From positions 24,277,001 to 24,341,000 of the forward strand of contig CM059587.1 of NCBI GenBank assembly GCA_030407085.1: a DNA stretch of 64,000 bases, given 5' to 3'. Both the position numbers and the translations under genes were made by a program. Positions 23,895 through 36,240 of this stretch are shown in pieces. Numbering within the stretch: position 1 is the first letter of the stretch; each line of letters opens with the position of its first letter. Source of the stretch: Trichopria drosophilae. Its lineage: Eukaryota; Arthropoda; Insecta; Hymenoptera; Diapriidae. The notes beneath the pieces were generated by a model. It had not been told where the DNA came from and searched no databases. It saw only the letters and a list, made by a program, of their open reading frames with translations.

Positions 23895-24280
23895 TGTTAA
23901 CAATCTCGATCCTTCTCGATCTTTTCGATTTTTCTTGATCATTGTCCATGTTTTTCGATCTCTGCCAATCTTTATCGATCTTTCTCGATCTATCTCTATC
24001 TTTGTTGATCTTTCTTAATCATTTTCGATCTTTTTCAAGCTTTTTCGAATATTCTCGAACTTTTTTTATGTTTCTCGATCTTTCTCGATCTTTTTTGAGC
24101 TCTCCTGAACTCCCTTTCGATCATTCTTGATCTTTGTCTATATTTTTCGATCTCTATTGATCTCCAACGACCTTTCTCGATGTATCTCAAGAAAGAGATT
24201 TTTTCGCTCTTTTTGATCTTTTTCGATGTTTCTGATCCTCTCCCCATCTTTTTTGATCTGTCTTGATCTCCATTGATTTT
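23895..24280 (+). repeat. Degenerate TTTCTCGATC minisatellite
   Basis: Twenty or so imperfect units of about 10-12 bases, consensus near TCGATCTTTC, fill this stretch. Purine-rich complementary words (AAAGATCGA, GAGAAAGATGG) occur at 24345-24510, so the region can fold back on itself. Open frames here (serine/leucine/phenylalanine-rich on plus, arginine/lysine-rich on minus) are translations of the repeat. Confidence 0.75.
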
Positions 24281-24544
24281 GTGAGATGAACAGATTTTAG
24301 ATATCGAGAGAAAAGAGTGAAAGAGATTGAAAATGATCGTGGAAGATGGAAAAAGATCGAGTAGTGTAAAAGAGTGATAGTTATATGACTTATAGATACA
24401 GTAACTGCTTCTCTTTCTGAGCCCCCTCCTCTTTCTCTTTGGCTCTCTTTTACTTTATTTCGCTCTCATTTTCTCTATCACCCGAAAAGATCGAGAAAGA
24501 TGGAAAAAGTTAAGCATAATTCTGGCTTATATATGGCTAAATAT

Positions 24545-24627
24545 GGCTTCATAGCTCAGGCGGTTAACGCACTGGACTACGGAGTCGTAGGTCGTGACTT
24601 CAATCCCCGTCCGGTGAACAATTTTTC
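24545..24627 (+). ncRNA. tRNA-Arg-like sequence within a transposon
   Basis: An A box (TAGCTCAGGCGG, 24552-24563), an anticodon loop CTACGGA (ACG, arginine type) and a degenerate B box (GACTTCAATCC, about 24596-24606) occur in tRNA order. A TTTTT run follows at about 24622. The T stem and most of the acceptor stem fail to pair. I read it as a tRNA pseudogene or SINE head rather than a functional tRNA. Confidence 0.5.
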
Positions 24628-24911
24628 GATTTCGTTTTCAAACAGCAGCCACTATTGGTAAGACGAGCCACGTTGTTTGTTTAATAGAAGTATGTAAGAA
24701 CTTCCCGTATTTTTGCACCGATTTTGAAACACTTTTTATTATTGTAATACTTCTGCGCCGATAAGGAAAACAAAATATTTCGCATTGTAATTATAACTAT
24801 GTTATGTGTACTTGCCAGATGCTATGAAGAAACAAAAATTGTACCTATAAATTTTTACAATTTGCGAAGTAGTCGAATACTGTCGGGCGGCCGACTATCC
24901 GGTTTACCCTA

Positions 24912-27365
24912 ATACGAGATAAATTGATACTGTACATTTGAGAGCCATTTGTTTACCTATTGAACTCAAGCATTTCTATCGTCAGTGAATAATAAATGAA
25001 TAATAGTACTTTTTCGTACGTGTTACGTGTATCGTAACTGTTGCCATAAATTTTTTGTTCCTTCATTCTTCACAATTGATTCGTAATCGTATAACCTCCA
25101 ACTTCGCCCTGCATGCTGTCCCGTAAAAGTGACTTCTCAGTTTCCCAGCTTCCCGTTTTTCTGCCTGTTGGCTCGTGTGAAATTCTCACGGTCGGACACT
25201 TGTCGGTTCTTCGACGTTTCGAAGCTCGGCCCTCTCGTTCCCGAGCAATTTGAAGATAACTCGGGACAAGTTCGCCAAGTGGTCCCTAACACAGTTCCCA
25301 ACTTGACTTTTTTCCGACATGCGCCTCAAACTGGGCGGTCCGATTAAACTCGAATTGATCGAATTTAACTGATGTCAAGATCCGGCCCCACTGAGATTGG
25401 AAGAGAAACGAAATTGTGCTAATATCAGAATTGCTATTTGAGCTGGAGCTTGAATAAATCGATTAATTACAATCTACTACGTCTAATAACTACAAATAAA
25501 GAAATAATAAATACACTACTGGTACGATACAAGAAAAGGGTAATTTTATAAATGTTCATAGAAGTAACTGATTATTAATTAGCGTAAGAAATTTGCGATG
25601 GGAAAGAGCCACCCAAAATATCGCCTCTTTTCTGGACTTGAAATATGGGACTTGAAATATGGGACTTGAAATTATGCATGACAAATGAAAGCTTATGATG
25701 ATTAAATGATGGTAAACATTTCAGATTGAGCATTTATGTTAATCTGGAGATATGCTGGTTCCAAGAGGGGAATTTGCTGCAAAAATTGCATTTTTAGAAA
25801 ATTTGATATTTTTCTCAACATCACAATCTTTTCTTTCCTATAAATTTTTACCCTAAATTTCTGGTTCCAAAAACAGGCAAATTTTTGCAACTTTTTAGGT
25901 TGGCTTTAAGACAATTCTTAAAATCCCTATTTATATTTACAGCTATTTGCACGGTCGTGTAATCTTAATATAGCCAATATTCATTATTAATGCGAAACAA
26001 ATACCTTTTTATGTGTAATTATGTAAATACAATTTTAATTAAAAGACGTTAAGGCTGTTCTTCTAAATTCAAACAGATTGAGTTCAGTCCTGCAAAGGAT
26101 CTCTCATAGAGAGCCGATAAGTTATCGAAGCACTGCGAAGAAGATTTTGTAGCCCATAAGTTGAACGAACCTCTTAGAATTGGATGTTACCCATTAAGTT
26201 CCGAATGGATATTTTTTCACTACAATTTTCCACGGTTGTATTTTGTGAACAAAATGTGTCGATCAATAGATTATTGCACTTAATATCCGTTATAATTACA
26301 ATTATATAATCTCCGATTCAGAAAATACTTTGTTTTGGATGTTATTTAACGATGAGTCTTGAAATGATGACGCTACGTCGTTGAAGATTAATTGAAACGT
26401 AAATAATAATATAGTTAGTAAATGAAAATTGCGTTACACTTGACGTAAGCATAAATTAAAAATTAAATTTTTTGATTCGGTTTATCGCGTACTATATTAA
26501 TGATCTCTACTGAGTAATAAAATTTATATATTTTATAAAAATTCATAGATATTACATTTCACTTATTATGATATATGAAATAAAGTTTCCAATACAGTTT
26601 TATAAAAGTTTAGAATAGTTAAACCGATAGAAATAAAAAGCTGCATATATTCACAAAATTGAATACGCGTTTGTTATACCAAATGACGAAAATAAAGAGA
26701 TACACTGACCGTAAACTGGAATAATGTTGTTTAATTAATATAAAGTAGAAATACATTAAATCATTTTTGCGGACATGCATATTCAGGCTGCGTTCACTGT
26801 GCAAATACGGCAGCTTTCGACAATTCGCGAAATATATTTTAAAATAAACGTAGTGCTCAGCCGCTGATTACAAACATGTGCAACATTGGTTAGGAGAAAA
26901 AAGGATTACGCAAGTAGATGCCGGTTATTTTTGCGTTTGTTATGGTAATGAAAACTGAACTCATTCCGACTGTCGTAAATTCGTTAAAATCTACACAATT
27001 TTATAATTACCATTCAAATTTACAATTTTTACATTTTATACTCGCGTTTTATACGTACTGATATAAACCTGAATGTTCGAATTATGCAGACTTGAATGGC
27101 GTGCAACAGCATGATTTGATTAATTTAGAGAATACAGTGATTGTTGTCAATGTATATTTGAATAGCTGTAACGCTAACAATAATAAAAATCCGGTTTCAA
27201 CGTTGCGTGTCGTCAGCTTTAATCATACGAATTAATTCCTGAAAAGGATTCGATATCAAGACATAGATTTAGGTTGTTGTTCTTCATGTAAAACTATTTT
27301 AATACACAAAGACAATTTATAATAATTAAATAATGAAATAAAATACTTTAAAAACCTAAATTAGT
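24912..27365. other. AT-rich DNA, nothing recognised
   Basis: A 72-codon frame (25129-25347, plus) lies in a short balanced-composition patch (about 25080-25350) with no motif. No gene or RNA is recognised apart from the short tandem repeat listed separately. Confidence 0.45.
25634..25677 (+). repeat. Three tandem copies of a 14-bp unit
   Basis: GGACTTGAAATATG occurs twice exactly and a third time with a one-base insertion. Confidence 0.9.
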
Positions 27366-27369
27366 AATG

Positions 27370-27690
27370 AAGATTTTGTGTGCACTCTAGCTCGCCAACG
27401 GAAAGGCCGATTAAAAATGTTGACCTATGTATTGATTCGTCATGGCCTAACTTAGAATTGATTAGTTTTTGGAGCATATCCATATTAGATAAACAGGTGG
27501 TCGCATCAAAGAAAGTGAAAAAATCACACTTTTTCGTAGTTTTTTGCATTTATTTGGTAAAAACACAATTCGCATACAAAAATGTCTCAAACAAAAAAGA
27601 TAGAGCGTTCAATTCTCTACAAAAAAGGATATATGCATTTTTCTTCATAAAGTCAACAGTAATTCCGTAAAAGACGGATAAATGTGATAA
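27370..27690 (-). repeat. Dispersed repeat family R1, copy 2 (reverse orientation)
   Basis: Read on the minus strand this aligns with 55255-55520. Shared blocks include GTTGACTTTA, AGAAAAATGCAT, CTTTTTTGTAGAGAATT, GCTCTATCTTTTTTGTTTGA, AAATAAATGCAAAAAACTA and a diverged AAAACTAATCA/AAGTTA region. It covers the 5' part of the family, while copy 1 at 18.2-18.45 kb covers the 3' part. There is no coding signature. Confidence 0.75.
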
Positions 27691-28024
27691 TAATCAACCA
27701 TGCATTATTTTGTTTGCACAATAACTTGCGAACAGGAAGGCAAATGTTTATTATACATTGAAGAAACACTACATTATTATAAAATATCAAACTGTTTTGA
27801 ACTCGCCCACCCCCCTCTAATTTCCTGGCTATTCTACAACGGGAATGTTCTTATAAGCGCAAATTTTTTTGCATAACGAAATTGTATTTGAGGCACCCAG
27901 GTTTATATTGAATTCCCCAAAGATTTGGCCAAGCATTATTACTGTAGGCAGACGTGTCGAAGGCAGGTCAGGACTCTATTTTATAATATAGCTACTAATA
28001 TTTATAATATAACTGTTAGTAAAA

Positions 28025-28109
28025 GAACGAGTATTAAGGAATAGCCGACTCTCAGCAGGGTCGAAGTTTCTGAGCGAGCGAAGCGAGCGCGGACCACGCC
28101 AACACTAGT
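28025..28109 (-). repeat. ACTAGTGTTGG inverted repeat, right copy
   Basis: This is the reverse-complement partner of 17994-18076. It carries a GAGCGAGCGAAGCGAGCGC core. The sequence just inside (27960-28024, TATATTATAAA-type) also weakly resembles the sequence just inside the left copy. Confidence 0.8.
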
Positions 28110-28469
28110 TTGTTTCCGAAATTCTTCAAATAAAACACAGGTATATACAATAAATAATGAAAGAATATATTCGAGTGAGAAATAAATAAATATTAATACA
28201 CATAAATAAAAAAATTATGACTAATGAATAATATTAGACGAAATATTGAATTATAGCATTGTAAAGAAAAATATAAATCTGGAGTAATTTTCAGTTAAAA
28301 AAATTCTCGTGTTAAAAAGAAAAATGCAAAAAGTATAATAAGAAATTGTAAAATAGAAAACAATATATGTTTATCTCTGCAATAGTATATTAGGACACTG
28401 GTGCGTAAAAGTTTTTTCTGCGAATGTGAGGGTGGCTTCCCGAGCCGAAGGGAATAACATTATATATAT

Positions 28470-29520
28470 CCCAAAATCATCAAACCCCCAAAATCCCCAA
28501 AACCCATAAACCTCTAATACCCTTCAATCTTATAAAAACACCTTAATTTCAAAACCAGTTAACAAAGTTGCATAACCAACAATCCCCAAATACCCATAGA
28601 CCCCAAACCCCATAATCCCTAAAACTCGCAAACCCTAGAATGATTAAAAGTGAATATATTTTTTAAAAACAACCTCGACCCGTCGAGTGAATAGAATATA
28701 ATGATATCATTCATACACAGTCCGTATGTCGCAGTGATTTAATATTACACATATAATGACTAATTACTCCTATTTCTTTTAAGAATTATGTGTTCATTGT
28801 AACTTAGGCTTTATAGAGTCAAGACTTTATGTATCGATTTATTGTAAACATTCAACTTATAAAATGGTTACAAAAGTTCTCAATATAATTGGTTTGTTAT
28901 TATTACTGGAAATAATATTATTATCAATTAATATTATTGTGAATATTATTATTTCAGGAAAACTCTTTTTTTTAGTTTCTAATATAGTCTTAATATAGTG
29001 ATACTCGTCATGCGATATTTTGCATGCAAAATTACTATAAGTTTTAAGAGAAGATATTCTGCAAATTTCAAAATTTCCTCATTTACATTATTATATTGAA
29101 AGTGTGTCTTACTTATTACGATGAGGACATTCGCTTTGTCCTCTTTGAAGGTCAACTTTGACCTATTATGGGCCCCGGAATCAGAAAGAGCACAACATTT
29201 TACGTTCAAAAATGGATTCACTCGATGGATCGAGGTTGCTTTTCAAAAATGTATTAACTTTTGTTCGTTTTGGGGTTTTAGAGGTTCTGAAATTTATGGA
29301 TTTTAGGGTTTTGGGGTTTATGGTTTTTAGGGGTTATAAATTTTCGAATTTATCGGTTTCCGGATCTATGGGATTTTCAATCCTGGGGTTAACTACTTTA
29401 GACATTAATGGGTTTTTAAGGTTAAAGGATATTCGAGGTCTGTGGGTTTTGATGTTTATGGGCTTTGGAATTTTCGGGATTTTAAGGATTTTGGGAATGA
29501 TAGGCTTATAGATATTAAGG
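28470..29520. mobile_element. Foldback element with degenerate C-rich and G-rich arms
   Basis: The left arm (28470-28640) is a degenerate array of CCCCAAAA/AACCC words. The right arm (about 29265-29520) is the complementary GGGTTTT/TTTTGGGG array. Just inside, AACCTCGACCCGTCGAGTGAAT (about 28672-28693; 22 bases with two mismatches) pairs with ATTCACTCGATGGATCGAGG near 29216. That makes this an inverted structure of about 1 kb, not two chance patches. The 117-codon frame at 29158-29511 is a translation of the G-rich array. Confidence 0.65.
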
Positions 29521-32500
29521 TCAATGAGATTTTTTTGTGATTTGGAGGGGTAGATTAAATTTTTTCGTACTTCAATAGCCAAATTCGCAGGTATAAAAAT
29601 TTGTTAAATCTGATCAAATTCGCAGGCACGTTTTGGCCTACATAGAACCTTTTTAGAGGAGTACTAAACGAGTTTTGCACCGATTCTACGGCATTAAGAG
29701 CGTTCCCGCAGAGTCAATGTTTATCGAAATCTAACGTATGACAGGGCAAATTCAAGCTTTACAACTTTTTCCTGTGTTCCATTTCTTTAATTATTTGGCG
29801 AAATAAGTTACTTGCGAGAAACAGTATACCAGTTCGTATGACACACGTTCATTTTAATTGGTACAACTACTTAAGAAATGGCTGTTGTTACTAGTTAATA
29901 GAGTAATGCAAATTTTCTGCAGTAACTAGCCGGATATAATATATTTTTTTAAATATTCTAAAAAAATATGGGGACGCCATGAGGGGGGCGTTCTAGTTGG
30001 GCAGTCCACCTAATAAAAAATTTAAAAAATTAATTCATTTTTTACGTACCATCTGAAAACGGTAGAAGGACCAAAGCTTCATTCCTATGCGGTAAACGTA
30101 TTTACAATTGCATGCTGTAAGAATGGTCTATCAACGTAAAACCTGATATTAAATGAAAAAGGCGAAATCGTAATTTTCATTCCATATAGTTTTAATGACG
30201 TTAAAACTTCAGTATTTGAATATGTCTGAAATTTCTACGGGGTGATTATCTTCCCGCGTTCACCATGTAAGACGTATTACATTAAAAAGAATAAAATGGA
30301 TGTTTCGTTCTTGTACAACGACAAAACCTCATTTCCTACACATACGCGACTAGGAAAGAAACAAATAAATATGCAGAGTGAAACACATATTTTGTAGCAC
30401 TTAATGCCGTGCGTCCGCACATCCGCTTGTTGAAGGATAAAAGCTTCTACCATTAATACCTGTGGAATTGTAACGCTCGTGATTATGAGATGCAAACAGA
30501 GGAAGTATATGTCATATCATGATTTAATGAAGAAAAAGTATAACTTAGAAGTATGTGAATTAAATTAACAGTCAAGAGCTTAAGGTTTAGCTTTTGTATA
30601 GAAATAAAATCCAAAAATATAATAAGTGTAGGTTCTATAAGTAAAATAGGAATTCTGAAATTTGAAATAAATGAAAAATTACTAGAATATTATTTAATAC
30701 ACTTACAATAAAAATCTAGATAATGACGTAATGTCCCAAAATCGGAATAGTAGTAGCCCTTAGGCCGAACTTCACTACCCCAGCATGCAAAAACACCGGA
30801 GTAAAAATTGATTAAGAACCACATTCGGATATAATAATATAATCAGACCAGATCAGGATCTTAATAAATCTCTACTCGGGTATTAATTCTTTTACAACGC
30901 TGTGGATTCGTTCGTATTAGATGAACCCAATTTAGCAGGTGGATGGAATTTTCAGCCCGCAGCAAAAATTACTCGGCAGTTTGAATTTCATTTTTTGAAT
31001 CATTTAATGATCTATATTCTATTAAACCGCCTTAAAAGTTTTGGTGTGCGTAGACCGGTAATAGGTTAATTTTTATGATTAGTGTATTGGTTAAGCCGAT
31101 GGTTGCAAACGGAAATATTGCAACGGGACTTTGATCAAGGTTAGCGTGTTTGCCAAATGATTAAGTCTCATACAATAAGCTCTTAAGTAAGCGAAATTGC
31201 ATAAACATATTGTTCGGCTTGAATAGGTATAACGAAACGTAAAACTCTCATAAATAGTTTCAAAACAACGTTTGGTTATAGAAAGTGAATTCAGATGAAC
31301 ATTCTTTTTAGGTCTGTTTTGAATATGTCAATTATTCTCTTGTCACTTTAAATGCGTACAATCTTTGCTATACCGGAGATGGTTAAGTAATATGATATTT
31401 CTGAAAAACTTTAATCGTTTAATTGTAAAAAATCACAAATACTAATTACCAATCGCGCATGATTGCCTATATCCAACGACAGGAAGTAGCGAAGTAGTTC
31501 CAGATTTAAAAAACCTTTAGAGATAAAGTTGTATCTGGATACTTTGATAAAGTTTTATACGAAGTTGTATAACGGTTGGTTAATAATTTCAGAAAATACG
31601 GAGTTGTCAATTTTAACGCGTCTGTGTCGCGCGCAACGCAAATAAAAAATTATGCAACTTCGTAGCTAATTTAGTTCGTAATATAAAAAAAATTATTTAT
31701 ATTACGACTCCGCAGGTGTATAAAACAAGAATTATTTTATACATATCTTTCTTTCTTTGCTTTTCATGAAGTTTCAGTTCAGCACCTTTATACAGTCCGT
31801 GGACACGCAGTCAGCGTTAGGGTAATTATTGTAAACCACGTGGGTAAAAAGGAAACTACAGAAGTAAGAAACTACACCAATCGAAATTATTTCTGAATTA
31901 CATGAAATTACTCATATCTTTAAAAAAATTGACGATAAACAAAACCTAACAGAAATTAATACATCATCCAAATAGTAATAGGTATTTTTTACAAACACAA
32001 AACAAAACTGAGTGGGTTTGTAAGGTTGAGTAACAAGTAATAAACATAAAAACTTTTGTTTTTCATAAACCTGTAATTGATTTATTTCTAGTAATACCTA
32101 TCAATGAATCTGCACAAAGAATGAGGGCTTCCATTTTAAGCTCTCTGGCATTTTTCAGTATTTCATATTAATAGTGGCGGCTTAATAATTTGATTTTAGT
32201 TATCAGGAAACTGTGCTTTCGTTATGAAAAGATTGAAACGATGTGCACGAAGCAAAGATATATTTTTAAGACTGCCTGGTCCTGATACGACCATTCATCA
32301 TTAAAAGACGCTAAGATTGGACAGCGGATGATAAATTCAATCTCCTGACGCTTAACGCCCATTGGATTGAAATTTGAACTGCGCAATTTCTTCAGTGAGT
32401 TTAGATTTGGCGTTTCCTGACAAAGTTACAGCTAATGCTCTGGAATGAGAAAGTTCGACGAGACATACTCAGTTGGAAGTTGCTAACGTGACGCGTCGTA

Positions 32501-34156
32501 TCGGAGTTAAGCGTTGCAAGTTAATCGACCTTTCATGACGATTGCTAACGATTGCACCGGCACAATTTACCCAAGGCGTAAACGAAACGAAATTTTCTCT
32601 CATTCAATTCTCTACTCTTTTCCGGTCTAAGACCGGTAATCTGACAAAGCGTAAAGTCAGAAAATGCATTCTTACTCAATCAAACAATTCTTTGATCGAT
32701 CAAAGTATAACATTTTCAATATCAGATAATGTTTTCAACCAAAAATGATCGATGTAATTTCTTAGTATGTAAGGTAAATAACCCACTAGAATAAAACAAT
32801 ATACTTGAATGACACTTGTTTTTAAAATGCAAATTATTTGTTTATAATTCAATCGGCTTACTATAAGCCAACTCTCTTAATCTGCATCGGTCAAAGGTAC
32901 TGCGAATTGGCATATATATACATTGAACCTGTTCATAAGGGATCACTGAAATTCTAGCGATCGCTTACGAATTATGGTAATTAGTCCATCCTGAAGTATA
33001 CTTATGCGCATAATTAGCGAATATTTATAATATTCATTATTCTTCTTCAATTAAAAGATAGACACGTTTTATTCATAAATTTTAACATTCGTTGTATATT
33101 CAGTAACTAATTTGTGTATAATGTGTGACACTTGAACAAAATATGTCAGTGTAGGATAAGTTGGGATAGTTTTCAAGCAATTTGCACGATATAGTAAAGA
33201 AAAAAGATTTCTTTCTTGTTCAGACGCAGCAATGACATTAAACGTGATAATAAATGAAGAGAAAGGGAGTCAAGAATGCATGAACATTAATACAATGGTC
33301 ACGCGTTTCCCTAGGACTCATGGTTGATTGTTAATACATAAAGTATTACTATTAAATAGAGCTAATACTGGTGATATGGAGTCCAACAGTTTGGGATTTC
33401 GCATATTTCCTTCGATATCTTCTTTATATGGTCTAATTTGTAACTTAAGTATAAAATATTATCGAGAGTACATACCACACGAAATACGTCTACTTGTTTA
33501 ACCGATGATACACGTGCAGTGGTTTATTAAGAGTGCACAACAAATAATCAATGATTCAGCAGGTGTACGAGACTGCGAATATAGTTTCAGTAGAGGCAGC
33601 ATTGTTGGCGTTGAAAATTCCATTACCATACTCAGCATAATGGCCACTCATTATTAGGTCAGAATAATTACACAGATACATTAATAAAATCTGGGTTGTT
33701 ACGAAAGTTTGCGCTCATTAAAATTAGGTATGCCCTAACTATATTCTCATTATTTCATACATCAAGATTAAATGAATAGACACTAATCATCTTCAAATAA
33801 GAGCCACAATTTCAAACATTGTCTTCTTTCAGATTCCGATTCAGTGACAATTTATTGAATCTACAGAAAGTTTCACGGCGTTAAATCGAAAAAATGTATG
33901 ATCGCTTACCGCCTCCAATTTTTGGAGGAAAAAACGGGGGAAGAATATTTTTAAAAATTATGGAATACCAAAAATATAAAAAAATATTTATAAAAATATT
34001 TTTTAAAAATATATAAAGTGGTCATTATTTTATTCAAAATGATATCCTGAACTAGCTGGACCTGAACAATTTGAACGTATAATCGCACCAATCAAGCATT
34101 TTACTAAGACTCTAATTATAAAGCTGATGTCGCGTAGAAAATTAAATTCTAATTAG
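29521..34156. other. Long AT-rich stretch, nothing recognised
   Basis: I find no open frame above 75 codons and no family motif, RNA gene or clear repeat. Sequence at about 32280-32600 is of more even composition and non-repetitive, and could be conserved regulatory DNA. That is only an impression. Confidence 0.45.
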
Positions 34157-34158
34157 CT

Positions 34159-34264
34159 GTTTTTATTCCTGCTCCATTTTTTAAAACTGTTGTTCAGTAC
34201 ATACCGACATTTTTTCTGGGTATATACTGAACAACAGTTTTAATAAATGTCGCTGGAATAAAAT
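34159..34264. repeat. Strong hairpin, about 45-bp arms and short loop
   Basis: TTAAAACTGTTGTTCAGTA (34181-34199) is exactly complementary to 34225-34243. Pairing continues inward with one mismatch to a loop of about 13 nt, and outward over another 20 bases (TTTTTATTCCTGC with GCTGGAATAAAA). The overall shape is that of a small MITE, and it could also resemble a precursor hairpin for small RNAs. Confidence 0.8.
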
Positions 34265-36240
34265 TACTATTAATTTAGATGTTTTAGTTCATAATAATAT
34301 TGTTCGCGAATGGCAATTTTTATTCAGAAACAGCTTTGTATAACTTAAATTATAGTAGCAAGAGAATATAGATAGTATTTAGTCAACGTTCCAGGCAAAA
34401 AGTAGGAAACATTTTTCAAAACATTGATTGAATAAATGAATATTTAAACGCAAAATATCCAATATTCACAAATACAAAAAATTATGAAAAAAGTAATTAA
34501 GGCAAACAAATTTAATAAAAAATTACGAATCAGAAACAAAAAAAATAGGAAACAGAGAGTATTACGATAGGAAATAATAACAGTCAAAATACACGCGGGC
34601 ATCCTAAAAGTCCGGATTACTTTTTGAAAAAAGAAATAACAATTCCATCGGTGGCGAATTTGCCGGCCTGGAACATAGAGTACACCATTTCCGATTAAAA
34701 TGTGCATCGGAAATGCGACCGCGAACGAATTCGCCGGTACTACTTTTTCAATGTCGGGCAGCAATCACCCGTCGTCCGGCAGATTTACGCCCTATCCGCA
34801 CGGGCATAAACCAAAAACCATTCGAAGATCGTGCGTCAAATAAGGGATCTGGCCACGCAGTGTTGTCATATCCTATTAATAAATAACGGGACGGTTTAAC
34901 CAGAAACACGTCACCCTCGTATAATATCAACATTCGTTAGAAACGAATCCCCATAAAACATTGCATTTTCCGGGTTTACCATGAAAGGAATTATTTTAAA
35001 AAATAAAACGTTATCATGCACATGGATCATAATATAACAAAAATTGAATAATGTTAATATAAAATATAAATTAACAAATTCATGGCATAAATGAAACTTC
35101 AAAAATGATCATAGTCGAACCGACATTGACAACGTTAGAAAGTAGGGATTATAAAAAGTGACAAAATATGAAATTGTTAGATGACATGCAATTAAATAAA
35201 AAATACTTTCAAATTCTGCTACCGAAAATAACAGAATATTGTTTCTATAGAATATTATCTTACCAAATATAAAATGTAAAATAACACATTTCTAAAATTT
35301 AAGTATTGAAAAATTAAATTACTATTATCCTTTTTCTTTTGTTGTTCGGAGTCGAATAATATATGATATCGAATAATTAACATTTTTAATGCAGAACCAA
35401 ACATGTTCAAATCAAACAATCATATCAGAGTTACAATCAATTGTACCAACAGCGCCATTTTTGTCTTCACACTTTTTTAAAACTTTTTGAAATGGGTGAT
35501 TTCACGGCACAGTGCTGCAAAGTTGAGGTCCAACATTTCGAGTAAAAAATTTTAAAATTCGAGTTTTTTTTAAATTGATTTTTCATAAGCATAGCATACC
35601 AAGAAATGTAAAGTGGGCGAGCATGAACATGGACTTTTACAAAGTTATGCGCTTATGCACTTATTTTAACAAATCAAAATATGTGATTGCTAAAATTTTA
35701 TCAAAATAACCATTTTTATTCAAGATCAGAACTTTCTTTCTAATTTTACATCCCTGCTTATCACATCCTACTATGTTACGAATTCCTTCATGGAGGTACA
35801 AATAAGAGAACAACAGATAATAGTAATTTCTTCAGTCACGTAATGATCATTTTCAATTTATTTTGTAATATATAAACATAAACAAAAATGACGTTTGTAT
35901 CTTATGTTATTATAATATAAAACATCATAGATGAATTAGACTTCTTTTGAATGTGTAATATATGTTGTAAAGAAAAATGGATCGGATCTTCATGTATTTG
36001 CATTTTACTTCCAAATCAACCAAATGCTGAAATATATAAATATCATTTGCAATTGAAACACGAGTTTTTTAACTGCAGATATAAAAATTGTTGAGTTCCG
36101 TTACAAACGTTACAAACGTTAAATTCCGAAAGAAACTTTCAATTATACATTAGAAAAGACGTTCAATAACGTGATAAATTAAAGTACCAACAAATACGAC
36201 AATTCCTAAGAATGTGCTACCTAATCATTGTATTAATAGT
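34265..36240. other. AT-rich DNA with one balanced-composition patch
   Basis: Three adjacent minus-strand frames (34444-35102) fall partly in a GC-richer patch at about 34590-34960. I translated it on both strands and found stops and no family motif. No gene is called. Confidence 0.4.

Larger units (their letters stand above)
23591..24909. mobile_element. TA-flanked non-autonomous element with GGGTAAACCGG ends
   Basis: The left end GGGTAAACCGG (23591) is matched by CCGGTTTACCC (ending 24909). Next to these, CCAGTAATCGGCC and its partner GGCCGACTATCC extend the similarity. TA flanks both ends (23589-23590 and 24910-24911), as for Tc1/mariner-type insertions. No transposase frame is present. 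The interior holds a CGATCTTTCT-type minisatellite and a tRNA-like segment. The left TA is shared with the border TATA of the neighbouring foldback element. Confidence 0.7.

Noticed and set aside
23942..24247. Phenylalanine/serine-rich and arginine/lysine-rich frames
   Set aside because: They are translations of the TTTCTCGATC minisatellite.
29158..29582. 117-codon plus and 82-codon minus frames
   Set aside because: Both are translations of the degenerate G-rich/C-rich array in the foldback element.
34444..35102. Three successive minus-strand frames that might form a gene
   Set aside because: They are in different frames, one is a low-complexity hydrophobic stretch, and no family motif or convincing splice sites were seen.
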